Part shown: positions 1-5,897 of the stretch, piece by piece
How positions within the stretch are numbered: the first letter of the stretch is position 1
How the letters are laid out: every line of letters begins with the position of its first letter
Assembly (NCBI GenBank): GCA_014376345.1
Contig: JACMRS010000035.1
Span: 1 to 6,349 of the forward strand
Direction: 5' to 3'
DNA from: Bacteroidia bacterium
GTDB lineage: Bacteria > Bacteroidota > Bacteroidia > NS11-12g > UBA955
Length of the DNA: 6,349 nt
Translations under genes and position numbers: made by a program
The notes under the pieces: generated by a model
The model's input: only the letters and a program-made list of their open reading frames with translations
What the model was told of the DNA's origin: nothing
Database searches by the model: none

Positions 1-1984
1 CGTCTTCACTGATGATTTTTATTCCAAGCTTATTTGCTTTTTCAAGTTTTGCCGGTCCCATATTATCGCCTGCAACCAGCAAATCTGTTTTTCCGCTAAC
101 ACTACTACCCTGCTTGCCTCCATTGGCTTCAATCATCTTACCAATGTCATCACGTGAATGCTTGTGAAATGTTCCTGAAATCACAACAATTTTACCTGCT
201 AATAATTCTGAATCACGCTTAACCACTTCTGTTGTAGATTCAAGCTGAAGACCATTTTCCTGTAATCGATTTACCATTTCAACATGTTTCAGTTCAGCAA
301 AATAATCTGTTACCGAAAGTGCAATCCTCTCTCCTATTTCATCTACAGCTGTCAACTCATCAAGACTTGCAGCAGCAATTGCATTAATATTCCGGAAATG
401 CTGAGCAAGTTTTTTTGCGACAGTTTCTCCAACATATCTGATACCCAATCCAAACAAAACTTTTGCAAAAGGCATTTTCTTTGAATCTTCAATTCCTTTC
501 AGAAGATTTTGTGCTGACGTTTCAGCCATCCTATCAAGTTTAATTATTTGATCATATTGCAGATCATACAAATCTGCAATATTATTTACCAATCCGTTTT
601 CGAAAAGTGTCTGAACAGTTTCATCGCCAATACTGTCAATATCCATCGCACGTCTTCCTGAAAAATGCTGTATTTTTCCAACAACCTGAGGCTCACAACC
701 CTCATCATTAGGACAATAATGATTGGCTTCGCCTTCCTTTCTAACCAGCTCAGCGCCGCATTCAGGGCAGTTTGTAATATATTGATGAGGTTTAGAATCG
801 GGATCGCGTTTTGACAAATCAACTCCTGTTATTTTGGGAATAATTTCTCCGCCTTTTTCAACATAAACATAATCTCCTTCACGTACATCAAGTCTTTGAA
901 TTTCATTGGCATTGTGAAGTGAGGCCCTTTTAACGGTTGTGCCTAAAAGAAAAACAGGATCAAGATTAGCAACGGGAGTAATTGCGCCGGTACGCCCTAC
1001 CTGATAGGTTATTTTATTAAGTTTTGTAAGTGCTGCTTCTGTTTTAAACTTGAAAGAAATAGCCCATCGGGGAACTTTTGCTGTAAAGCCAAGCTCTTCG
1101 CGTTGCCTGAAATCATTCACTTTCAAAACTACTCCATCAATATCATAACTCAGGTGATGCCTTTCAGAATCCCAATGTCTGATAAAATTTAAAACAGCAT
1201 CTATATCTGCACAAACGTTAGAATGTTCCGATGTTTTTAGTCCCCAGCTTTTAGCGGCCTCAAGACTTTCAGAATGCGTTTTAAAAACATTGCCGGATTC
1301 TATTAACTGGTACAAATAAATATCTAAAGGACGCTTTGCTACTTCAGCACTGTCCTGAAGTTTTAATGTTCCTGCAGCCACATTACGGGGATTTGCATAT
1401 TGCATTTCACCGGCTTCTTCACGCTGTTTATTTAGTCGTTCAAAAGCTTTTCTGTGCATGAAAATTTCGCCACGCATTTCAAACGCATTCGGAAAATCAC
1501 CATGAAGTTCAGTAGATAATGATTTGATGGTTCTAACATTATCCGTCACCACATCACCCGAAACACCATCGCCTCTTGTGACAGCCCGAAGTAATTTTCC
1601 GCCTTCATAATGCAGACTAATTGAAAGTCCATCAAACTTCAGTTCACAAACGTATTCATAATCATCTGTTCCCAATCCTTTTTTAACACGCTCGTCAAAA
1701 TCACGCAAATCTTCCTCGTTATAAGTATTGCCAAGAGAAAGCATCGGGTAAGTATGGGCGATATTCTCAAATGACTTATTGATAGCACCTCCCACTTTTT
1801 GAGTTGGACTGTCGGCACTATAAAATTCAGGATACTGAGCTTCAAGCTCCTGAAGTTGCTTTAATAACGTGTCAAATTCAAAATCGCTGATGGACGGCAT
1901 TGCCATCACATAATAGCTGTAATTGTGACCTGACAGCACTTTTCTGAGCTTATCAATCTGTATTTTTGCGTCTTCGTTTGTCAT
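1..1984 (-). CDS. ligA: NAD+-dependent DNA ligase LigA (3' end cut by window edge)
   Basis: This enzyme seals single-strand nicks in duplex DNA during replication and repair, using NAD+ to form a ligase-AMP intermediate in the cytoplasm. The frame reads without a stop from the ATG at 1984-1982 to the left edge, giving 661 residues. Family members are about 670 residues, so only the last few are missing. Visible landmarks: an N-terminal NAD-binding region (ISDFEFD, about 32-38); the adenylation motif KFDG with the nucleophilic lysine at K116; EMRGEIF with E173; NPRNVAAGT; IDGVVLKVND with K288; four zinc-finger cysteines C406, C409, C424 and C430; a helix-hairpin-helix region around GLGIRYVGE (about 508-516); and a BRCT domain from about 590, with GKTDLLVAGDNMGPAKLEKA near the end. 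The cysteine spacing and catalytic positions match E. coli LigA within one or two residues. No frameshift or missing catalytic residue was seen. It is divergent from the outer-membrane protein gene at 2032. Confidence 0.97.
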   Translation of the reverse strand, partial: MTNEDAKIQIDKLRKVLSGHNYSYYVMAMPSISDFEFDTLLKQLQELEAQYPEFYSADSPTQKVGGAINKSFENIAHTYPMLSLGNTYNEEDLRDFDERVKKGLGTDDYEYVCELKFDGLSISLHYEGGKLLRAVTRGDGVSGDVVTDNVRTIKSLSTELHGDFPNAFEMRGEIFMHRKAFERLNKQREEAGEMQYANPRNVAAGTLKLQDSAEVAKRPLDIYLYQLIESGNVFKTHSESLEAAKSWGLKTSEHSNVCADIDAVLNFIRHWDSERHHLSYDIDGVVLKVNDFRQREELGFTAKVPRWAISFKFKTEAALTKLNKITYQVGRTGAITPVANLDPVFLLGTTVKRASLHNANEIQRLDVREGDYVYVEKGGEIIPKITGVDLSKRDPDSKPHQYITNCPECGAELVRKEGEANHYCPNDEGCEPQVVGKIQHFSGRRAMDIDSIGDETVQTLFENGLVNNIADLYDLQYDQIIKLDRMAETSAQNLLKGIEDSKKMPFAKVLFGLGIRYVGETVAKKLAQHFRNINAIAAASLDELTAVDEIGERIALSVTDYFAELKHVEMVNRLQENGLQLESTTEVVKRDSELLAGKIVVISGTFHKHSRDDIGKMIEANGGKQGSSVSGKTDLLVAGDNMGPAKLEKANKLGIKIISED
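1961..1968 (+). promoter_or_regulatory. possible -7 element (TATTTTTG) for the RemB/Wzi-like gene
   Basis: TATTTTTG matches TAnnTTTG on the plus strand, inside the first codons of ligA and about 63 bp upstream of the ATG at 2032. It lacks a recognisable -33 TTTG. The gene must have its own promoter because it is divergent from ligA, and the 47-bp gap holds no better match. This site is therefore only a weak candidate. Confidence 0.18.
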
Positions 1985-1998
1985 TACTTAAGAGTTTT

Positions 1999-2006
1999 CA
2001 AAAATA
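1999..2006 (-). promoter_or_regulatory. possible -7 element (TATTTTTG) for ligA
   Basis: Read on the minus strand, TATTTTTG fits the Bacteroidota -7 consensus TAnnTTTG and lies 14 nt before the ligA ATG. There is no TTTG -33 box at the expected spacing of about 19 nt. Such A/T-rich matches arise often by chance in this base composition, so the call is tentative. Confidence 0.28.
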
Positions 2007-2031
2007 ATCTGTTTCTTTGTTGATTATTAGC

Positions 2032-3711
2032 ATGAAAAAACTTTTTTTTCTTTCTTTAATTTTAGCAACCGGTTTTAATGCCTTTTGTCAGGATAATTAC
2101 TATCCCGTTGGATCACCTGTTTATCATTGGCTGGATAGAAATGATATTTCTAAAAATTACTTTCAAAAGAACGTGCCATCCATAAATCAGGCAGGAAGAA
2201 TTTCAAGCGCAAAAAATATTGAATTTGTATGCTTGACAGGCATTTCAGATTCTTTAAAACCGCAATTTTTAAACTCATTAAATAAACCATCATACTTTAG
2301 AATTGAAAATCTGGATGATTCTCTTTTATCTAAAAGAAAATTAGGAAACATTTATAAATATCCGGCGGCATTTTATGCAATCAAAGGTGATGATTATACA
2401 ATAGTTGTCAATCCGGTAATTGGTTTTAATGTTGGTTACGATGCCAAAGATCCAAAAAGAAAATTATTCCAGAATTCAAGAGGCGCAGAAATCAGAGGAA
2501 ATATTGGCGGCAGCAAAGGTGTCGGATTTTATAGCTATTTCACCGATAATCAGATCAGATTGCCTGCTTTTACAGGATATTATACTGACAGTCTGGGTGT
2601 CACTCCAAACGAACTTTTCTGGAAAAAATTTAAAAAAACCGGTTCGGATTTTTTTCAGGCAAGGGGTTATGTTACATTTAGTGCTGCCAAATACATTCAT
2701 TTTCAATTCGGTCATGATAAAAATTTCATTGGCAGCGGTTACCGTTCACTTATTCTCAGTGATTTTTCACCACAATATCTATTCTTTAAAATAAACACTT
2801 CTATCGGTAAATTTAATTATCAGAATTTATTTACACAGTTTACTGATTATAGCACCATTACGGGAAACACATTATTTAACAAAAAGTACGGCGCTTTTCA
2901 CAGGTTGGGAATTAATGTAACTAGGAATTTAAACATTGGTTTAAATGAAATGATAATTTTTGACAGACAGCAGGACAGTACAGGAAAATCTACCGGATAT
3001 GATTTGAATTATCTGAATCCTGTTATATTTTACAGGGCAGTTGAATCAAATTTGGGAAGCAGAGACAATGCTATGGTAGCTCTTGATTTTAAATGGATTT
3101 TCCTTAGAAAATTTTCTTTATACGGTCAATTTGTTCTTGACGAGTTTGTATTAAAACAAATAAAAAACGATCCGGACTGGTGGGGAAATAAATACGGTTA
3201 TCAGCTTGGTATGAAATATATTAATGTAGCAGATATTAAAAACTTTGATCTTCAGGTTGAGTATAACAGAGTAAGGCCTTATACATACAGTCACTACCGG
3301 ACAAGTCAGAGTTACTCTAATTTCAATCAGGCTTTGGCACATCCTTTGGGTTCAAATTTTTCTGAGTGGACCGGAATTTTAAAATATCAGGTAAAAGAAA
3401 AGATATTTTTGAACCTTACTCAAATCTATGCATTAAAAGGATCGGATTATGCTGTTAACGGTTTGAATTACGGAAGTAATATCCTCAGAAATTATGATAC
3501 CAGGCAAAGCAGTCAGGCACCTTTTTTACAGGGAAACAAACAGCAGTTAATGATCACAAGTTTTACGGCAAGCTATATGCTGAAGCACAATTTGTTTATA
3601 GATGCTAACATACTTTACCGCAACCTGACTAACAGCAATTTAGCACCAAACACCTTTGTAATTGGCGGCGGAGTGAGGTTAAATATTCCTGAGAGGAAGA
3701 TTAATTACTGA
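2032..3711 (+). CDS. RemB / capsule-assembly Wzi-like outer-membrane beta-barrel protein
   Basis: Predicted secreted protein of 559 residues, likely an outer-membrane barrel. I chose the ATG at 2032 because it starts a clean signal peptide: MKK, hydrophobic residues 4-14, and a probable signal peptidase I site after A-F-C at 17-19. An upstream TTG at 2017 would only add MLIIS. The rest shows alternating aromatic/polar stretches typical of barrel strands, and it ends in tyrosine. Segments that recall Bacteroidota RemB and Wzi-like proteins are FGHDKNFIGSGYRSLILSD (226-244), NPVIFYRAVES (329-339) and YGQFVLDEF (364-372). In the family, RemB is linked to gliding motility in Flavobacterium and Wzi to anchoring capsule at the cell surface; which role applies here cannot be told from sequence. 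The N-terminal part (about 20-120) is family-specific and unrecognised. No motility, capsule or type IX secretion gene lies nearby. The Cys at 19 is not in a lipobox, so a lipoprotein is unlikely. Confidence 0.75.
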   Translation: MKKLFFLSLILATGFNAFCQDNYYPVGSPVYHWLDRNDISKNYFQKNVPSINQAGRISSAKNIEFVCLTGISDSLKPQFLNSLNKPSYFRIENLDDSLLSKRKLGNIYKYPAAFYAIKGDDYTIVVNPVIGFNVGYDAKDPKRKLFQNSRGAEIRGNIGGSKGVGFYSYFTDNQIRLPAFTGYYTDSLGVTPNELFWKKFKKTGSDFFQARGYVTFSAAKYIHFQFGHDKNFIGSGYRSLILSDFSPQYLFFKINTSIGKFNYQNLFTQFTDYSTITGNTLFNKKYGAFHRLGINVTRNLNIGLNEMIIFDRQQDSTGKSTGYDLNYLNPVIFYRAVESNLGSRDNAMVALDFKWIFLRKFSLYGQFVLDEFVLKQIKNDPDWWGNKYGYQLGMKYINVADIKNFDLQVEYNRVRPYTYSHYRTSQSYSNFNQALAHPLGSNFSEWTGILKYQVKEKIFLNLTQIYALKGSDYAVNGLNYGSNILRNYDTRQSSQAPFLQGNKQQLMITSFTASYMLKHNLFIDANILYRNLTNSNLAPNTFVIGGGVRLNIPERKINY

Positions 3712-3716
3712 TATTT

Positions 3717-3745
3717 AATTACGAATTACGGAATTACGAATTACG
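3717..3745 (+). repeat. array 1: four AATTACG units
   Basis: Four copies of AATTACG at 3717-3723, 3724-3730, 3732-3738 and 3739-3745, with one extra G at 3731. The array begins five bases after the stop codon of the RemB/Wzi-like gene. It is the only array in this orientation. It forms perfect or near-perfect inverted repeats with arrays 2 and 3. Confidence 0.9.
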
Positions 3746-3789
3746 ATTTATTCGTGATCGGTTTATATAAATTTCACCAATTCAACTAT

Positions 3790-3804
3790 TGCTCTGTAGG
3801 AGCA
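3790..3804. repeat. TGTAG-loop hairpin, copy 1
   Basis: Stem TGCTC / GAGCA (5 bp) with loop TGTAG. It opens the 19-nt repeat TCTGTAGGAGCACAAGCCA at 3793-3811, which matches 17 of 19 bases of the unit at 3862-3880. Confidence 0.65.
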
Positions 3805-3815
3805 CAAGCCATAAG

Positions 3816-3834
3816 CGGGGGATGCAATCACTCG
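3816..3834 (-). repeat. degenerate inverted copy of the TGC-loop palindrome
   Basis: Read on the minus strand, these 19 bases match 4032-4050 at 17 positions. Two mismatched stem pairs make it a weaker hairpin than its partner. It follows hairpin copy 1 by 11 bp. Confidence 0.65.
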
Positions 3835-3861
3835 TAAGTGCATACCCAAAAATCTTCAAGT

Positions 3862-3880
3862 TCTGTAGGAGCGGAAGCCA
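3862..3880 (+). repeat. TGTAG-loop hairpin, copy 2 (direct repeat of 3793-3811)
   Basis: A direct copy of 3793-3811 with 17 of 19 identities, 69 bp downstream. With the preceding bases it forms the stem GTTC (3860-3863) / GAGC (3869-3872), including one G-T wobble, around the same TGTAG loop. Confidence 0.65.
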
Positions 3881-3933
3881 AAATGGAGACTATAAATAAC
3901 GCTCAAAATAAATTTCATAGGGGTTATGTTTTC

Positions 3934-3951
3934 TAATTCGTAATTCCGTAA
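3934..3951 (-). repeat. array 2: inverted partner of array 1 (18/18 bp)
   Basis: This stretch is the exact reverse complement of 3726-3743, 18 of 18 bases, including the extra C that matches the extra G of array 1. The enclosed interval is 190 bp. If transcribed, the two arrays could pair as a long-range stem. Confidence 0.9.
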
Positions 3952-3993
3952 ATAATTCGTGGCTAATTAAAATCACCATCCTGAAAATCTGGC

Positions 3994-4006
3994 GTCCCTA
4001 CAGGAC
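3994..4006. repeat. CTACA-loop hairpin, copy 3 (inverted orientation)
   Basis: GTCC / GGAC stem around loop CTACA, the reverse complement of TGTAG. On the minus strand it reads GTCC-TGTAG-GGAC, so the loop is kept while the stem bases differ from copies 1 and 2 and still pair. Confidence 0.6.
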
Positions 4007-4031
4007 TTGAAACATAATGTTGGTCATGTGT

Positions 4032-4050
4032 CGAGGGATTGCATCCCTCG
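4032..4050. repeat. perfect TGC-loop palindrome (8-bp stem)
   Basis: CGAGGGAT / ATCCCTCG pairs perfectly over 8 bp around a TGC loop. It is followed directly by a 10-bp palindrome TAAGCGCTTA (4052-4061) and a CCCC-ACAA-GGGG stem (4064-4075). The three together make the most structured stretch of the window. No T-tract follows on either strand, so a simple intrinsic terminator is not supported; a REP-like intergenic element fits better. Confidence 0.75.
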
Positions 4051-4139
4051 CTAAGCGCTTAAACCCCACAAGGGGGGTAGAATACATATTTATTTTAATC
4101 GCATTTAATTCAAACATCATTAGATAATTTTAACAATTC

Positions 4140-4161
4140 GCAATTAAAATTCTGGCTATCC
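4140..4161 (+). repeat. 22-bp unit, copy A (diverged)
   Basis: Matches the copy at 4248-4269 at 17 of 22 positions. Its end contributes to a CTGG-CTAT-CCAG hairpin at 4152-4163. It is the most diverged of three direct copies spaced 51 and 57 bp apart. Confidence 0.5.
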
Positions 4162-4190
4162 AGCAATGAAAATGCCTCCATTCTTAATTT

Positions 4191-4212
4191 GTAATTAATA
4201 TTATGGCTTGCC
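4191..4212 (+). repeat. 22-bp unit, copy B
   Basis: GTAATTAATATT followed by AT and GGCTTGCC. It is identical to copy C at 20 of 22 positions. The tail forms a short TGG-CTTG-CCA hairpin. The motif TTATGGCTTG also occurs inverted at 3805-3814. Confidence 0.7.
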
Positions 4213-4228
4213 AATATAAAAACAGTCC

Positions 4229-4253
4229 AATCGTAATTCGTAATTTCGTAATT
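4229..4253 (-). repeat. array 3: CGTAATT units, inverted partner of array 1 (24/25 bp)
   Basis: Three CGTAATT units at 4232-4238, 4239-4245 and 4247-4253, with one extra T at 4246. Positions 4229-4253 are the reverse complement of 3724-3748 with a single mismatch, at the extra base. The pair bounds a block of about 530 bp. Its last bases overlap the third copy of the 22-bp unit. Confidence 0.85.
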
Positions 4254-4269
4254 AATATTCAGGCTTGCC
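4248..4269 (+). repeat. 22-bp unit, copy C
   Basis: GTAATTAATATT followed by CA and GGCTTGCC. The tail can form AGG-CTTG-CCT, so the outer base pair changed from T-A in copy B to A-T here while staying paired. It overlaps the end of array 3. Confidence 0.7.
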
Positions 4270-4372
4270 TTCAAGCATTAATTGGTGAATAAATGAATCA
4301 TTATTTTGTGAATTAGTCATCATTTAATCAAAATTAAATTTCCATTCATTGAATTGAATAGATTTATAAAAC

Positions 4373-5815
4373 TTACCCCAGCTTTTTAGTAACAGCCTCA
4401 TTAACTTTTTTCGGATCGGCTTTGCCTTTTGACAATTTCATGGCCTCGCCTACAAACAATCCTAACAGACCTTTTTTACCTGAACGATACTCTTCAATCT
4501 TATCCGGAAACTTAGATAAAGCCTCTTCAACAATCGAATCAATTAAACTTTCGTCACCTGACTGAATGATATTTAATGATTCAGCTACTTCTAACGGTTC
4601 TTTAGCAGAATCTTCTGCAAGCGCAGGAAACACTTGCTGCGCAGCTGCAGTATGACTAAGTTTACCTTCATCTATCAAAGCAATGAGGGCTGCTATTTTT
4701 TGTGGAGCAACCTTTTTATTAAAAGCCGAAATATCAATTGCCTTTTCATTCAGATACGAGCGAATGGCACCCATCATCCAGTTTGCTGCAGATTTAAAAT
4801 TAGATGTATGCTTAATAATCTCTAAAAAATATTCAGCGGTAGGCCTGTCTTCAGTAATCACCTGAGCATCGTAATCTGTCAGACTTAATTCGTTTTTAAG
4901 TCGTGCAAATAATTCTGCAGGCAAAGCCGGCATTTCCTCTTTAATTTTCTTAATATAATGTTCACTTAAAACCAAAGGCGGTAAATCCGGTTCAGGAAAA
5001 TACCTATAATCATTGGCCAGTTCTTTATTCCTTAAACTAATAGTAATACCTTTTAAAGCATTAAAACTTCTGGTTTCTGAAGGAAAAGTTTCTCCTTTTT
5101 CACAAAGAGCAATTTGTCTTTCTGTTTCAAACTCAATTGCTCTGCGAACATTGGTAATAGAATTCATATTCTTAACCTCAACCTTTGTTCCGAAAGTAGT
5201 ACTTCCAACAGGCATTACAGAAATATTAGCATCGCAACGCAAACTGCCTTCTTCCATATTGCCATCACAAATTCCAAGATAACGTACCAGTTTACGAATT
5301 TCAGTCACAAATTGAAAAGCCTCTTCGGCACTTCTCATTTCAGGTTCAGAAACGATTTCGATAAGTGCAACTCCGGCTCTGTTATAATCTATAAGTGAAT
5401 CAGTGAGATCCTGATCGTGCATACTTTTACCACTGTCCTCTTCCATGTGAATACGCGTAAGATTGACGTTTTTTTCTACACCATCTTTTGTTCGTATAGT
5501 CACATGTCCGCCGGTACAAATGGGAGTTTTATCCTGAGTAATCTGGTAACCTTTAGGTAAATCCGCGTAAAAATAATTTTTACGGGCATATTCATTAAAT
5601 TCACGGATATTACAATTTAATGCCAGTCCGACTTTAATTGCATGGTCAACTGCAACTTTATTATGCATTGGCAAAGTACCCGGATGTCCAAGACTGATAG
5701 CGGACACATGGGTATTTGGCATACCACCATATTCAGCATTATCACCGCAAAACGCTTTGCTTAATGTAAGCAACTGAACGTGTATTTCCAATCCTATAAC
5801 AACCTGATATTCCAT
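4373..5815 (-). CDS. gatB: Asp-tRNA(Asn)/Glu-tRNA(Gln) amidotransferase subunit B
   Basis: GatB is the tRNA-binding kinase/transamidase subunit of the GatCAB complex. It activates misacylated Glu-tRNA(Gln) or Asp-tRNA(Asn) with ATP and amidates it with ammonia delivered from GatA, in the cytoplasm. The complete 480-residue frame has the usual family length. Landmarks: VIGLEIHVQLLT at 6-17 (with E10 and H12), RIHMEEDSGK at 121-130, the signature IDYNRAGVALIEIV at 142-155, MEEGSLRCDANISV at 187-200, KVEVKNMNS at 211-219 and NDYRYFPEPDLPPL at 268-281. The C-terminal helical GatB/YqeY domain covers about 330-478 and ends with GLLGLFVGEAMK and a KADPKKVNE motif. The zinc-type cysteine pairs of some GatB proteins are absent: only C23 remains near the N-terminus, followed by NTHVSAISLGHPG. 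The signature has Ala150 where many GatB proteins have Pro. gatA and gatC are not adjacent. A consensus promoter ends 10 bp before the ATG. Confidence 0.97.
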   Translation of the reverse strand: MEYQVVIGLEIHVQLLTLSKAFCGDNAEYGGMPNTHVSAISLGHPGTLPMHNKVAVDHAIKVGLALNCNIREFNEYARKNYFYADLPKGYQITQDKTPICTGGHVTIRTKDGVEKNVNLTRIHMEEDSGKSMHDQDLTDSLIDYNRAGVALIEIVSEPEMRSAEEAFQFVTEIRKLVRYLGICDGNMEEGSLRCDANISVMPVGSTTFGTKVEVKNMNSITNVRRAIEFETERQIALCEKGETFPSETRSFNALKGITISLRNKELANDYRYFPEPDLPPLVLSEHYIKKIKEEMPALPAELFARLKNELSLTDYDAQVITEDRPTAEYFLEIIKHTSNFKSAANWMMGAIRSYLNEKAIDISAFNKKVAPQKIAALIALIDEGKLSHTAAAQQVFPALAEDSAKEPLEVAESLNIIQSGDESLIDSIVEEALSKFPDKIEEYRSGKKGLLGLFVGEAMKLSKGKADPKKVNEAVTKKLG

Positions 5816-5825
5816 AAATGTGGTG

Positions 5826-5856
5826 CAAAGTTAAGCTAATGAACGAAACACACAAA
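5826..5856 (-). promoter_or_regulatory. Bacteroidota-type promoter for gatB
   Basis: On the minus strand, TTTG (5856-5853) is followed by exactly 19 nt and then TAACTTTG (5833-5826). This fits the Bacteroidota sigma-ABfr consensus TTTG-N19-TAnnTTTG at all defined positions. Only 10 nt separate the -7 box from the gatB ATG at 5815. Transcription is expected to start a few bases after the -7 box, so the gatB leader would be only about 4-7 nt. Confidence 0.75.
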
Positions 5857-5885
5857 CAGAGTCAAAAAATGCAGAGTGTTTTTCA

Positions 5886-5893
5886 TATTATTG
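5886..5893 (+). promoter_or_regulatory. weak -7-like box before the GT9 gene
   Basis: TATTATTG matches TAnnTTTG at all but one defined position and lies just 4 nt before the proposed GTG start. No TTTG -33 box is present at about 19-nt spacing. If real, the mRNA would be leaderless. The short divergent gap holds no better candidate. Confidence 0.18.
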
Positions 5894-5897
5894 CACT

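Larger units (their letters stand above)
3712..4372. other. repeat-rich convergent intergenic region
   Basis: This 661-bp gap between two gene 3' ends holds no reading frame resembling a protein and no recognisable RNA gene. It contains several short repeat families, listed separately: AATTACG-type arrays in both orientations, TGTAG-loop hairpins, a TGC-loop palindrome with an inverted copy, and a 22-bp unit in three copies. The rightmost part, about 4277-4372, is plain AT-rich DNA in which I see nothing specific. No transposase, integrase or attachment site was found. Intrinsic terminators for the two flanking genes are expected here, but no stem followed by a clear T-tract is convincing. 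Confidence 0.85.

Noticed and set aside
586..1845. Short minus- and plus-strand reading frames inside ligA
   Set aside because: They lie in other frames of a continuous, motif-complete ligA and show no family features.
2017..2031. TTG start five codons upstream for the RemB/Wzi-like gene
   Set aside because: The ATG at 2032 gives a standard signal peptide beginning MKK; the added MLIIS is not needed and TTG is a rarer start.
2077..2091. Lipoprotein signal at Cys19 of the RemB/Wzi-like protein
   Set aside because: The residues before the cysteine (N-A-F) do not fit a lipobox, so a signal peptidase I site is more likely.
3717..4270. CRISPR array
   Set aside because: The repeats are of several kinds, short, in both orientations and unevenly spaced; there are no uniform spacers and no cas gene.
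4263..4276. GCTTG-CCTT-CAAGC hairpin as a terminator
   Set aside because: Only five base pairs, no T-tract on either strand, and about 100 bp beyond the gatB stop.
4344..4359. Intrinsic terminator of gatB (ATTCA/TGAAT stem)
   Set aside because: The stem is short and all A/T-rich, and the T-run after it is interrupted; not distinguishable from background.
4634..5398. Plus-strand reading frames of 60-94 codons opposite gatB
   Set aside because: They are antisense shadows of the conserved gatB frame, with no recognisable protein features.
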